A DNA stretch of 64,000 bases from Nemertoderma westbladi (lineage: Eukaryota > Xenacoelomorpha > Nemertodermatida > Nemertodermatidae): contig JAUCBJ010000795.1 in the NCBI GenBank assembly GCA_032718475.1, positions 24,110 through 88,109 of the forward strand. Direction: 5' to 3'. The position numbers and the translations under genes were made by a program. This document shows positions 54,111 to 64,000 of the stretch, piece by piece. How positions within the stretch are numbered: position 1 is the first letter of the stretch; each line of letters begins with the position of its first letter. The notes under the pieces were generated by a model that was not told where the DNA came from, searched no databases, and saw only the letters and a program-made list of their open reading frames with translations.

Positions 54111-55303
54111 GATGCGAATTGGTGCTACAAAAAAATATATTTGGTGCAAAATAATTAATTTTGGTGTTAAATCATCAAATTTGGGGTGGCATTCAATTAG
54201 TGGCGAAAAATTAGATAAATTACAGTGAAACTTAGCTAAAAATTACCTTGTTCCATAACCAACCAAATCAAAAATTGCACGAACTTCCCTACACCAACCT
54301 ATGCTATTGGAGTATTCATTCAATGTGAAAAAGCTTCTTAGCAACCCGTGTGTCATCCATACAAATGAGTTTGTTCCATAACCTTACCATGGATATATAA
54401 TTCCGCTGTCGACTACAAGCTCAACCCATTTCCCCTTCAACAGCTAAATTCGGGGTATATTTATGTACCTCTAGAAAATACCGAGAAACCTGTAGTTTGT
54501 TGCACCCTATGCGCAGCCTCAGTTTTATTTTAACATAGCCCCAAATCCCAGAACCATAGATATTTAATATACTGCGAATAGTGGGAGTGGCTTAGTTATA
54601 TAAAAAGTTGAAATTATGACAAAAGTATACAGACTTGACAAAATCTTTTTCTTTGCAACATGGATTTTACATAGCAAGAAGGTAACAATTACAGTGGTGA
54701 GATTTTTCCAAAACCTTGTGAAAACAGACTTTAGTCCAATGACTATATGGATTGACCGAACTGAACTATGCATTCTACATAGTTACCAATTTAGTTTCCA
54801 GAACAAACTGGAGTTTGTCTAATCAGTTTAATCAGTTATTTTATTATTTGGCTGTCACAATATAGGAAGCTTCTGAATTATTGTCGACCTCAAAAACCCT
54901 TTTCCCAAAATAACAATTATAGTTTTAAAACTAAAACAAATAAATACATTACATCAAAAATACGAAAATCCCAGTACACATTTGTTTTGGAAGATGGCAT
55001 TTTTGTAATTTATACACATATTTTTTCTCGAAACCTATTAGTCACTCACAAAACACTTTTAGCATTTTTCTCACAATTTTTCGCGGAGCCACTAATCATA
55101 ACTAATTATTAAACACAACATAAATTCAATCATAAAGTCACAACTTTTTTGTACTGATTATTTTTAAAATAATAATTATCACCCTAAACCAATAATAGGT
55201 ATGTTTTACAATCTTCAATATGATACAACCAAACAAAGGTAAACTGTCTTGAGTAATAGCATTTAGCAACATATCTGTCAGTAATTAATGTACTGTTATA
55301 TCT
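54111..55303. other. Non-coding, downstream of the Ly6-like gene
   Basis: No gene supported. A minus-strand AATAAA-type signal (TTTATT on plus, about 54838) could serve the gene upstream, but this is speculative. Confidence 0.4.
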
Positions 55304-55715
55304 TTACAGAAAGATTAAAAGAAACTCCAATACAATCATTGGAACATACGTGATCGATCCATTTGGGATAGCGCTTGTTGTGGTTGTGGTTGTAGTCGAT
55401 GCATCCATCTTCCACACTTCTAGGGTGCACTGCTGCTCAGAACAACAATGATTTTGGCAAACATCATATATTGCTGTGGTCCCATCTAACACGCTGTCAA
55501 CGACTTTACTCAATGTAACCATCATTTCGTTTTCGTAGCCTACCCAATCTTTATTCAGGAGCTCATTACATTCCTCTTCTGGTAGAGGATCGCACTGACC
55601 TTGTTTTCTGTAACAAATTCTGTGAACTACATTCGCAGTAAGTGTCGCATGAGAGGCGCTGTGACGTACAGATGGTTATGTGGAAAGATAAGAAGACGAT
55701 ATAGAAAATTATCAT
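55304..55715 (-). pseudogene. Ly6/uPAR-like GPI-anchored protein, one apparent frameshift
   Basis: The minus-strand frame from Met at 55715 starts with a signal peptide (MIIFYIVFLSFHITICTS), then QRLSCDTYCECSSQN; this frame stops after about 46 codons. From about 55615 the next frame continues without a stop to 55304: CYRKQGQCDPLPEEEC, a non-Cys stretch, and CQNHCCSEQQC, a C-x3-CC-x4-C ending like that of three-finger (LU) domains. A Thr-rich spacer and a terminal hydrophobic tail (ITYVPMIVLEFLLIFL) with no residues after it look like a GPI-attachment signal. Both parts together give ten cysteines and about 136 residues, the usual size. Either a real disabling frameshift, a sequencing indel, or unusual splicing. 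Probable host gene at the cell surface. Confidence 0.5.
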
Positions 55716-58138
55716 TATTGTTGGTTCGCAAGTCTTCCCACCAACATGTTATCCTGTGGCTGCTGATCTTTCAACAACATATTTTTAAACAGGTTTCTCT
55801 ATTTCTAATCGCATGCGGTCTCATTAAGATATGTAGAAATATTACAGTGGGGGTTACCCAGTTGCCAACTATACCTCTGGAAACAGTTTATAGGTAGAAT
55901 TGAATTATATTATATAGATATATCACAATTAAATGCTCGGTGAAGTAAGTAAGTACAGTAGTATTTGAATGTAAGCAAATACAATATATATATAGAATGA
56001 TATCATACTGACAGTACTGGTAGTGTGTCTTCTGTTTTTGTTACATGCGCTACAGCTTTACATTATATCACATATATACAGTAGGTCGCAATATATTGGG
56101 GTGTCTTACGATTACCTTCATACCTTCAGCCACTCATCTGGCATCATTGCCTCCTTCTGGTGTGGTGGCAGTGCTGTTTCGTCCCATACGCCTTCCATCC
56201 GTTTCGTCTTCCACTCCACTCACACCTACCAGCACACTACTAACCTAACCAGCTAACCATGGCATTTACCTGAAGCACCCTGAAGCCCCCTAAACTCGTA
56301 CCTCTCGACAAGAGCAATTCCATAAACTCTTTTGAAGTGTGACGCCACACCTCGCAGTGTGTCACTCTCGCGCTAACCCCCTCTGGAGTTTAACTGACGT
56401 CTCAGATACTGCCACACCACCCTACAAAAGGTAGCCAACCTTGTGCTGATGCTCGGCCAGATAGGGGGAAAACACTACCCACCCCACCATAATTGTCCAG
56501 AGTTCTATAATACGCGACTTCACTTCCCTCTTGTCTGATGGCAAGCAATCTGTCAATTCAATACGCCAAAATGAAATTTGTTCACGTGCTGCGCGAAGTG
56601 TTTTTTGGCAAGCACTCTAAAATTATTTTAACAAGTTGTTAAAAGTGGGTAGGGGTTTTTTTGAACCAAATTTCATGAAATCCATTGAGAAATCACAAAA
56701 TATGGATAGGGGATAACCAATGGGAAAAAAAAGGAGATACCAGTACTGAAAATAGCGGGAACATTTGAAATATATTGTTCTTAAACTTTAAATGCGTTTA
56801 TCTCGGAATTGTATTTTTCACATTCAAAATACTACTACTCAGCCATTTCTTAACCAATTTTCGAAATTTTTTTTTTGTTTGATTTCTTTTCGGGTTTTGA
56901 TCAAAAGTTATCGGTTAGAATTTTGAATTGTGCCATATTAATTTCTTGAAATTAGTTAATATCTATTAAGTAATAATTAATATTAGTTAATAATATTTAA
57001 AAAATATTTAAGACCTAAATAAAAAATGTAACCGATAAGTTTTGTGGAGCCGAGGATGCTGATTCAGAAAAACCAAGTTTCGAAAATTTTCGCCCAAAAT
57101 TGTGAGACTAGTAGTGTTTTTAGTGAAATTAACAATTTCGCCGGTGGCCGCGAGAGGGCGACGCAAATTTGAGAATTTTTTTTTTAAACCCAATCTTTGG
57201 CCATATGTTAATCCCCCGAAAGGTATAAAATATACAAAACTACAAACAAGGAGAAATTATAGCCATTTGCAAAAAAGGTCCATAGGGGGGTGTACCCCCC
57301 CCCCCCCTTAAGTACTTCGCAAAAAGTATCTATGTATGTAGTTTTATTCCAAAATTGTAACATTACGAAATGATTGTACATATATTATAAGTGATAGAAA
57401 CTGCACAAGTTAAATTAGTTGCTGTATAAAAAAATAAATGTAAAAATGACATAAATTATTTTATAAATAAGTTAGCTTATATTTATGGTGGCGTTTGGAG
57501 CTATGTTAATTGTTTATAGCTATTAGTTTCTTTAATAGCTATACCCCGACTACCGGTAGGTAATGCAGTAGGCCTATCTGACTGTCAGGCAAATACCACA
57601 TATTGTTTACGTGGTAAACAATGACGGCGTTAAGTAATGTCCACTAACGGGACATTAACTACTAACACCAAATACAATACTAAATGTACAGGCCAATACA
57701 ATATTGTTAAAATGTTAATGTCCTCAAAAGTTGTGAAGTGCTAAATAACAACTCGCTATTAATACAAACGGCGTTGAGTAATGTTACAATTTTGTAATAA
57801 AAACTGTAAAACAATGAATGGGGTATCTAGAGAGATACCAACATCAGCAATGAGTGCAATATATATTGGGGCGACAGGAATCCGCATTACAACAATGTAA
57901 TTAATGTTCCTAGCTTGCATAGAAACACAGATGTAGTTCTGTGTTAATCCCTTGTAATTAAATTATGAAATCAATATTGTAATGTGTGTTTGTATGCAGC
58001 AATGGAGTCATATACTCTATGTGAAAACCTTTCGAGATTGTTAATGGACATGTTGTTTTATTGCATAAATGATGTAAATAGAAATACATGTAATGTAGCG
58101 CTGTTAATTTAAGATGATATCCATTAATAAGGATATTA
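55716..58138. other. Non-coding, including a diverged relative of the 7-8 kb modules
   Basis: No supported gene. 56570-56890 contains CACGTGCTGCGCGAAGTG followed by ATACTACTACTCAGCCATTT and TTCTTAACCAATTTT, relatives of modules at 7.88 and 8.20 kb but in the opposite order. 56260-56560 is less AT-rich without an open frame. A short C run lies at about 57295-57307. Confidence 0.5.
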
Positions 58139-58159
58139 TTATTACTACTACTACTACTA

Positions 58160-59254
58160 CTAGGCTACCCAAGCCTTTGCTTTCCTAACTTCTATGTCCT
58201 TTTTGCTACTCTCTATCCATGATCCAAGGTACTGGAAGTCGTCAACCTTCCGTAGTTGATTATTGTCAATGGTTGTCAAGTTTCCATCAACATTAAAGGT
58301 CATGAATTCGGTCTTGGTAGCATTTATATGCAATCCAACCTCCTTAGCAACCCTCTCCACTTTATTTAGTAGAAGCTGTGCCTCTGCTAGGGTATTAGAG
58401 AGCAGGCCGATGTCATCCGCAAAGTCGGTGTCTGTGACTGTAGTTGCCGGATATCTACTACTTCTGCGTTCTTGAAGTGTGAATGCCAGATCTTCACCCT
58501 TTGTGGCTGTCCTCATTGCGTAATCTAGCACAATTACAAATAGTAATGGTGCTAATGTGTCACCTTGCAGTACCCCAGCCAGGATTGAGAAAAACTCAGT
58601 TTCACCATCTGGTGAGAGTACCTTCGCTTCTGTGTCACAATATAACAATCCAATGCCAGCAACAATTACTTCTGATATTCCATAAGCTCTTAGGATTTCA
58701 AGCATTTTACCTCTATGGATGGAGTCGATTGCCTTCTTGAAGTCCACAAAAGTCATGACTGCGGGGAGATTCTTCGACTTACTTCCTTCAATCAGTCTCC
58801 GTAGTGCAAGTATCTGAGCTAATGTTGATCTACTTGGTCGAAATCCGTTTTGGCTCTTACGCAGTAGTTTCTCTATGTGAGGCCTAATCCTATATAGAAT
58901 CATTTTATTGTATATTTTGGCAGGTACCACAAGCAGACAGATCCCACGATAGTTTGTTGGTATACCGAGGTCTCCTTTTTTAGGGAGAGGCTTTAGTTGA
59001 CCTTTAGTCCAAATTGGTGGTGGCTTTTCCCCTTTTAACATCCGTTTGCAAACATTCAATAATGGTCTGTTTAGCACTCCTGTTTTCCATACCTCTGCTG
59101 GGATTTCATCTAATCCACTCACTTTATTATTGGACATGCTTTTAATGCTTCTTTGGAGTTCGGCAGGTGTGAAGTCCCCCGTTTCTATAGGTAGTGTCTT
59201 ATCATATATTTTCCTTGTAGGGCTGACCTCGATGATTGGTGGCTGCCCAAGCAA
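58160..59254 (-). pseudogene. LINE reverse transcriptase, open but lacking its C-terminus
   Basis: A 364-codon open frame: SGLDEIPAEVWKTG and GDLGIPTNYRGICLL (fingers), QNGFRPSRSTLAQI, motif A VDFKKAIDSIHRGK, GVLQGDTLAPLLF (motif B), motif C DTDFADDIGLLSN and thumb FQYLGSWIESSKK. All polymerase motifs are present, making this the best preserved RT of the family in the window. It ends at the internal deletion and is separated from the endonuclease by a broken linker (59255-59510). Confidence 0.85.
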
Positions 59255-59510
59255 GCTGCTGAAGTGATTTTTCCACTTCCCAACACGTTCTTCAGGACTA
59301 TCGGCATTGAGGCGCCCCTTTGCACAACTTCTCCGACCAGATACCTCATTTACAGTTTGCCAGGTAAGTCTTGATTGTTGCTGTATGTGAGCAGTTGTAA
59401 TTGCTTCAATTTTATCCTGTATGTACTTTTCCTGGCTGATGTTGAAGCCAATTTAAGAGCGTCCTTAGTTTTCTGTTGTTGGTTGTTCGTTTTTAACTTT
59501 TAACTGTAGG

Positions 59511-60535
59511 CTATCTTAAGATCTTACAAGTAACCTCAGAGTTTTGCCATGGCACATACTGTTTTCGTTTGGGTTTCTGGGGGATATGCCTCTTAGCTGA
59601 TTCCTTGTGGGCTGTTATTATATTCTGGTATATTGAATTGGTGGGTTGGTCTTCATCCATTGACTGAAGTGCTTCAAAGCGGTTTTGAACTTCTACTGTA
59701 TAAGCATCCTTTACTGCATTGTCAGTTCTGAGTTTCTCCCAGTCATAGTTGATTTGCTTGCTTGTCCTGGGTTTGCTGGCTCTCAATCTGAGTCTGATCT
59801 CTGCAGTCACAATACTGTGGTCCGAACCAATTAGGTTGAACGAGCTGTATGCCTCGCAGTTGATCATGCTGTTTCTCCACTTTTTGTTTATAAGGATGTA
59901 ATCAGTTGTGCTTTGGTTCCATTAGGATATTGAAAGGTCCATAGCTTCCCCTTACTCTTTTCGAATGTGTTGTTTGTTGGTATCAATTCACATTCTTCCA
60001 TTAGGTATAAAAGTAAGTACCCATTTCTGTTAGAACTGGTGTTATAGGTGTAACCCTTGATGTCTTCTGGGACACCAGCAATAACTTTAACATTGTGTTT
60101 CGGAATGTCCTTTATAAGTCCAGTCAGATCTTCATAAAACTTGACTGCTTGTTCTGGCTCTGAGGCATTGGTTGGACTGTAGCAACATATAACTGTTGTC
60201 TTGGGATTCCCATCAAATGTTGCGATCATAACCCTGGAATTTATAGATTCGATGTTGTTTAGGGTCTTAAGTGCAAATGGGCTTAGCAGAATTCCTACTC
60301 CACCAATTGATGCATTGGCCGAGTTTCTTACTGCTGAGCTTGTTACTAACGTCCATCCATTTCCAATGTCATTGTACTTCATGGCAGTTTCTTCATGACA
60401 AATCCGATGTTTTTGGATGCAGATGATGTCGATGTTATATTCCATTGCCAGAGCAACCATATCACCCTGTTTGCTATGTGCTTTCAGCGTGCGTGAGTTC
60501 ATTGTAACAATCTTTAGTGTCGTTTTACATTTCAA
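59511..60535 (-). pseudogene. LINE endonuclease, frameshifted and with catalytic substitutions
   Basis: 60535-59888 reads LKIVTMNSRTLKAHSKQGD, CIQKHR, GNGWTLVTSS, CCYSPTNASEPEQ and VIAGVPEDI. A one-base shift at about 59885-59900 moves the end of the domain (LIGSDHSIVTAEIRLRLRAS) into the frame 59867-59511. Compared with the related copy at 35 kb, the catalytic Glu of QEHR is Lys here (QKHR) and the Asp of GDFNA is replaced (GVPED). The nuclease is therefore dead twice over. Confidence 0.85.
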
Positions 60536-60565
60536 CAGGTTGGTTCTTCTTTCTTCTCTGTCTTC

Positions 60566-60740
60566 TTAATAATATTATTATTAATTATATTTATTTATTT
60601 ATCAAGCACATTAATAAACCGACAACACCTTACCGGCAGGTGTGTTAGTACCAAAGTTTGTAAAAAACTAAAAAGCAACAAGACCTAAACGTTGCATGAA
60701 TCAGTGATCAGCTGACAGCAGCCAGCTGATCGGTAGATTT
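60566..60740 (-). other. Possible retroelement 3' end with hairpins
   Basis: On the minus strand ACACCTGCCGGTAAGGTGT forms a hairpin (about 60627-60645), followed by an AAATAAATA-type tail (about 60585-60600) and AATAAT repeats. A second stem GATCAGCTG/CAGCTGATC lies at 60706-60731. This may be the 3' end of the Penelope-like remnant upstream or of another LINE. Confidence 0.35.
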
Positions 60741-60879
60741 CACCCCCCAGCTGAAGGCATTCTCAGGAGGCCAAGCCAGGAAATGTAGAGAGAAATTTAC
60801 AGAGGCATACAGAACGAGTATTGAAATGAAGAGTCTGTAGGGAACTAACCACTGGGAAGCAGCACCACAAACTTACACC

Positions 60880-61795
60880 AATCACGTTTCTGCTTGTTGC
60901 TGACGGGCTTGCGTATTTGAATGTAATACAATTCAACAATTCAATTCACGCCATTTAGTCAGCGGACGTGTATTGGGTTCGCCGCGGTGCGTCATGATGT
61001 GGTTGTGCACAGTCTTACACTTTTCGCTCCCATCTATTGCCGTCACACCCTGGTGCTGTCTAACGCGTTCAAACAAGTGTTGGATGGTGTGTCCAACACA
61101 TTCCCCCTTAGAAGAGGGACAAGGGAAAGAGTAAACGACATTAGACGCAAGGATATCCGGGACGGGATGTTAGAGATGGGTGTGACTGGCGTAGTTTACA
61201 CGAAGTGAAAACAAACCGAACTGGCCGTGTGCAAGACCTGGGTAATAAGTCCACGCAACTTTCGAACAAACAGATCAGTTGCCCGACGTCAGTACTCGAA
61301 CTTACAGATAATAGGCTTGTAATCATCAGCAGCTGCCTGGTCCACCGGGGCACTGACCTTAGTGGGGACAACTGTTGGTGCTCGCCCCAGAACCACTGCC
61401 TGCACGCCCCCTAGCGGCTTAAACTGCAGCTAGGTCATGCTCAACCACAGCATCAGTATATTGGTTATTATGTATATCCCCAATTTAGCGGTATAGAGTT
61501 GAGAACAATCCCCACCCTTACTGGCATTAAAGATGCGATGGAATATACCACGAACTACACCGCGTTAGTAAGACCCAGGGGCATTGGGAACGAGCCCAGT
61601 ATCTGTAGGCTTGCGATACCACGCCGCTGAAAGAGCATAGTCAACCCGAGTGACAACCAAATCAAGAAAAGACAAGCGGCCCTCCACCTCCATCTCAAGG
61701 GTAAACTTGAGATTGTGATGGAGGGCATTGACTTCTCTCAGTTTCTCAGTGGGGTCGTTACTACTTACGCACAGACGTTACAGATACTGGGCTCG
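60880..61795 (-). pseudogene. Penelope-like element remnant (RT end and GIY-YIG part)
   Basis: Minus-strand codons at about 61757-61565 read REVNALHHNLKFTLEMEVEG, RLSFLDLVV and AAWYRKPTDTGLVPNAPGSY, the conserved end of Penelope-like RTs (LKFT.E.E...SFLD....YRKPT.TG). After an in-frame stop the same frame continues RGVVRGIFHRIF. About 61143-60970, in a shifted frame, NVVYSFPCP, GHTIQHLFERVRQHQ and NHIMTHRG resemble a decayed GIY-YIG endonuclease. Several stops and shifts make it dead. It is interrupted upstream by the SINE at 61810. Confidence 0.7.
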
Positions 61796-61809
61796 TCCTT
61801 AACGCTACT

Positions 61810-62406
61810 AAATATATAATGTAAATAGGACAATATGATAATGCTCTCCATAGCGAAAAATATCAACCGACCCTGTTGGGGCTCGAACCCGGTACCTAGG
61901 TTTCAAACTTCTGGTTATCATCAGCCGGGTGAGTGTACTGAGCTACCAGGCCGGATGAATATTTCGTTATGGAGTGGAAGATCATATTAAGGCCATACAA
62001 TCACTCAAAGTAAAGTACAACTTCCGTTATTCCCGTGCTCTGCCAGAAATGGCAACCATGCCTCAAAGAATAACTATTATACAGTGTTGTAGAAACCACT
62101 GTAACCCCGTATGCCTGGCCCAGGCTGTTAGTTAATGATAATAAGTGAATTGTTGTGGGGTGAGTGACGCGGTGAATTAAATATATAATGTAAATAGGAC
62201 AATATGATAATGCTCTCCATAGCGAAAAATATCAACCGACCCTGTTGGGGCTCGAACCCGGTACCTAGTTTGAAACCTAGGTACCGGGTTCGAGCCCCAA
62301 CAGGGTCGGTTGATATTTTTCGCTATGGAAAGCATTATCATATTGTCCTATTTACATTATATATTTAATTCACCGCGTCACTCACCCCACAACAATTCAC
62401 TTATTA
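61810..62406 (+). mobile_element. tRNA-like SINE, inverted dimer, with 14-bp target duplication
   Basis: Flanked by exact direct repeats TCCTTAACGCTACT at 61796-61809 and 62407-62420. Inside are one antisense tRNA-like unit (about 61830-61990, B box as GGGGCTCGAACCC, A box as CTGAGCTACCAGG), a spacer, and a nearly perfect 272-bp palindrome (62137-62408, eight-base loop at 62269-62276). The arms each contain the B-box half of the unit and the end sequence CTCACCCCACAACAATTCA. The right end runs out in TTATTA, so the retroposed strand is plus. Same family and architecture as 1898-2281. Confidence 0.75.
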
Positions 62407-62408
62407 TC
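62137..62408. repeat. 272-bp near-perfect palindrome
   Basis: Arms 62137-62268 and 62277-62408 are reverse complements with very few mismatches (for example GGAGAG versus GGAAAG). Part of the SINE insertion. Confidence 0.92.
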
Positions 62409-62480
62409 CTTAACGCTACTGTATGTGCCCCTGAGTCTTACAAATCACTTAATTAACAGCTTTGATTATTTAATACTAGT

Positions 62481-62616
62481 AAAAAATCGCTTCCGGCGTT
62501 ACGAATTTCCAGTATATAATCCAAAAGGTATTCAGCTGCTACACAAATGAGAGATAAGTTCATCCAACCTAAGAGAGAGTTACTGATGGGGAGACTGTCA
62601 TCTCAAGGAGGACGGA
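62481..62616. repeat. Dispersed repeat shared with 49435-49571
   Basis: AAAAAATCGCTTCCGGCGTT ... GAGGACGGA; matches the earlier copy with a few substitutions and small indels. Confidence 0.85.
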
Positions 62617-62625
62617 GTACTTTAG

Positions 62626-62762
62626 TAGTTGGTTTGATTTATTTTATATAAAACAGCAGTAATGTTTATCTTTAGTACCGGTAAATAATATCTGCCATTC
62701 GCAAAACAATATCCTCTACAGAGGAAGGCTAAAAAAACAACCTAATATACCAGATACATGGA
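62626..62762. repeat. Dispersed repeat shared with 33014-33148
   Basis: Starts TAGTTGGTTTGATTTATTTT and ends ATACATGG; near-identical to the earlier copy. Confidence 0.85.
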
Positions 62763-62974
62763 TAATAAAAAACGTGTTTGCTGTTTTTGATGCAAAAACG
62801 AAACACATTTGAGGCGCAGATGTATTGAACAATACCTACCATGTGTACTGTTGGCCTACTGTAATGTTTTTAACATATTTCCCATTATTTTCACGCCTTT
62901 ATATTGCCCCAGGTAGGCAATACAGGAATTTTTGATGTTTCCAAAGACCCAAGATCCAAATATAAAGACCTGCC

Positions 62975-63520
62975 ATAATAATTGTAACATGTGTTAACTC
63001 TCGTTTATTGTTGTGGTTCCCTCAACACGCCGCTACCCAAGGGCCAATTGAGACAACACTTTGGGGGGTGTATGTGAATTTTACCGAGTATAATATTATT
63101 TTACCGATCATATGTAAGTACAACTTGATTGATTGATATTACCAATTAATAGGAACTACTCTTTCAAATTGTACCATTTATGAAAAAAGCTTATATTTCG
63201 AGGTGATATATAAAAATTATAATTTTATAATTAGAAAGTTGCAATTTGTACAATCTTTGTTTCTATATGTGCAGTAAGAAAGGACCTTTGTTATGTACAT
63301 TTACATTTACAGATAAATTTTCATTAGAATAATGCGAGCGTAGCGGCGAGCATAGGGAATTTTGCATCAATAATTAGAACCAGTAGTAGTAAGCATACAG
63401 GATACTGCAGGCCTTCGTTATAATGAGTCTGGTCTGGTTTTATTTTTTCAAACTGTTAGTATGTGACACAACTTAATGAATTATCTTAATCTACTATACA
63501 GCCCAGCCCACAATAGAGTA
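62975..63520. repeat. Dispersed repeat shared with 36536-36930, with 180-bp insertion
   Basis: Matches 36536-36930 except that 63180-63362 is extra here (from ATGAAAAAAGCTTATATTTC to GCGAGCATAGGGAATTT). After 63525 it joins a sequence also seen at about 11184 and 12528 (TTTTCACTTAATTAACAGC). Confidence 0.8.
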
Positions 63521-63649
63521 TCTTATTTTCACTTAATTAACAGCTTTAATTTCTTTGCATTTCAGTTATTATTTTTGCAGATTATAACATCAAAAATGTC
63601 TAAAATACATGTTAAAGTAACCACGAACAACTGACGACTTAATGCAATT

Positions 63650-63960
63650 TTTTGGGGAGAATATAGTGTTTGGGGGGATGAAAAATTGTATTTTGGGGGT
63701 AGAATTGATTTTGGGGGTAGAATCTTGTTTTGGGGGTGAAGATAACGATTTTTGGGGAATTAATAATGTTTTTGGGGGAGATGATCGTTTTTGGGGGATG
63801 AATAATGTTTTTGGGGGATGAATAATGTTTTTTGGGGAATCATAATTGTTTTTGGGGGATGAATTTGTTTTTGGGGTTGAAATTGTTTTTGGGGGATGAA
63901 TAATTGTGTTTGGGGGTTATTATTTGTTTTTGGGGGTGTATGTTTTGGGTGAGGGGATAT
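63650..63960. repeat. G-rich minisatellite, sister of 53860-54110
   Basis: Irregular units with GTTTTTGGGGGATGAATAAT. Followed by the same flank as the earlier array (GGGGGATGCGATTGGTGCTA), showing that array and flank travel together. Confidence 0.9.
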
Positions 63961-64000
63961 TCAAATTGGGGGATGCGATTGGTGCTACCAAATTATAGTT

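Larger units (their letters stand above)
58139..60565 (-). mobile_element. RTE-like LINE, longest copy, 3' part deleted
   Basis: Minus orientation: endonuclease (60535-59511) then RT (59254-58160). The (TAC)n tail (58139-58161) directly abuts the codons for DIEVRKAKAW, so about 500 bp of RT C-terminus and 3' UTR are lost while the tail is kept. The join shares AG with both sides. The 5' end abuts a TAA-rich stretch at about 60565. Together with copies at 38 and 51 kb it allows the family's full layout to be inferred. Confidence 0.85.

Noticed and set aside
60566-60740. Hammerhead ribozyme, as found in many Penelope-like elements
   Set aside because: Stems exist, but the CTGATGA and GAAA core motifs are absent on both strands.

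Overview
This is a eukaryotic, AT-rich, repeat-dominated window with no bacterial features. The presence of Ty3/gypsy, BEL/Pao, Penelope-like, CR1/L2-like and RTE-like retroelements, plus many palindromic AGGCCT and ACCGGT words, suggests a marine invertebrate, perhaps a non-vertebrate deuterostome such as an echinoderm or hemichordate. That assignment is an inference; no conserved host gene fixes it. Almost all recognisable coding sequence belongs to transposable elements. Only two short genes look like possible host genes: a small single-pass membrane protein (32.0-32.4 kb) and a Ly6/uPAR-like GPI-anchored protein with one apparent frameshift (55.3-55.7 kb).

Layout. 0-4.6 kb: pieces of two LINEs on the minus strand (a two-ORF element with an RRM-type ORF1 and a PHD-type ORF2 start, and a decayed CR1/L2-like reverse transcriptase with a 3' hairpin) plus an inverted-dimer tRNA-like SINE with a 14-bp target duplication. 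5.6-5.9 kb: a hAT-like MITE. 6.8-30.1 kb: a nested mosaic of recent segmental duplications, each copy carrying the same crippled LINE fragment and a GC-rich promoter-like module; a young Ty3/gypsy element (13.6-19.0 kb, 5-bp target duplication, one 1410-codon gag-pol frame) sits in one copy. 30.5-31.9 kb: a 38-bp minisatellite with a 380-bp higher-order duplication. 33.4-39.4 kb: more LINE copies, one with a clear 12-bp target duplication and loss of its RT core, and two lying tail to tail. 39.9-46.4 kb: a complete, apparently very young BEL/Pao element (LTRs identical by eye apart from a 5-bp difference near their ends, 5-bp target duplication, intact 1873-codon frame). 46.4-58.1 kb: mostly non-coding DNA with scattered LINE ends, G-rich minisatellite and the Ly6-like gene. 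58.1-62.4 kb: the longest LINE of the RTE-like family, a Penelope-like remnant and a second inverted-dimer SINE, again with a 14-bp target duplication. 62.4-64 kb: second copies of repeats found at 33, 36, 49 and 54 kb.

How it works together: non-LTR elements supply the machinery, the SINEs and internally deleted LINEs look like its passengers, and duplication has multiplied already broken copies. I did not find a convincing new defence or metabolic system. The most unusual signals are the fold-back SINEs, the iterated LINE 3' ends, the promoter-plus-splice-donor module spread by duplication, and the frameshifted Ly6-like gene.
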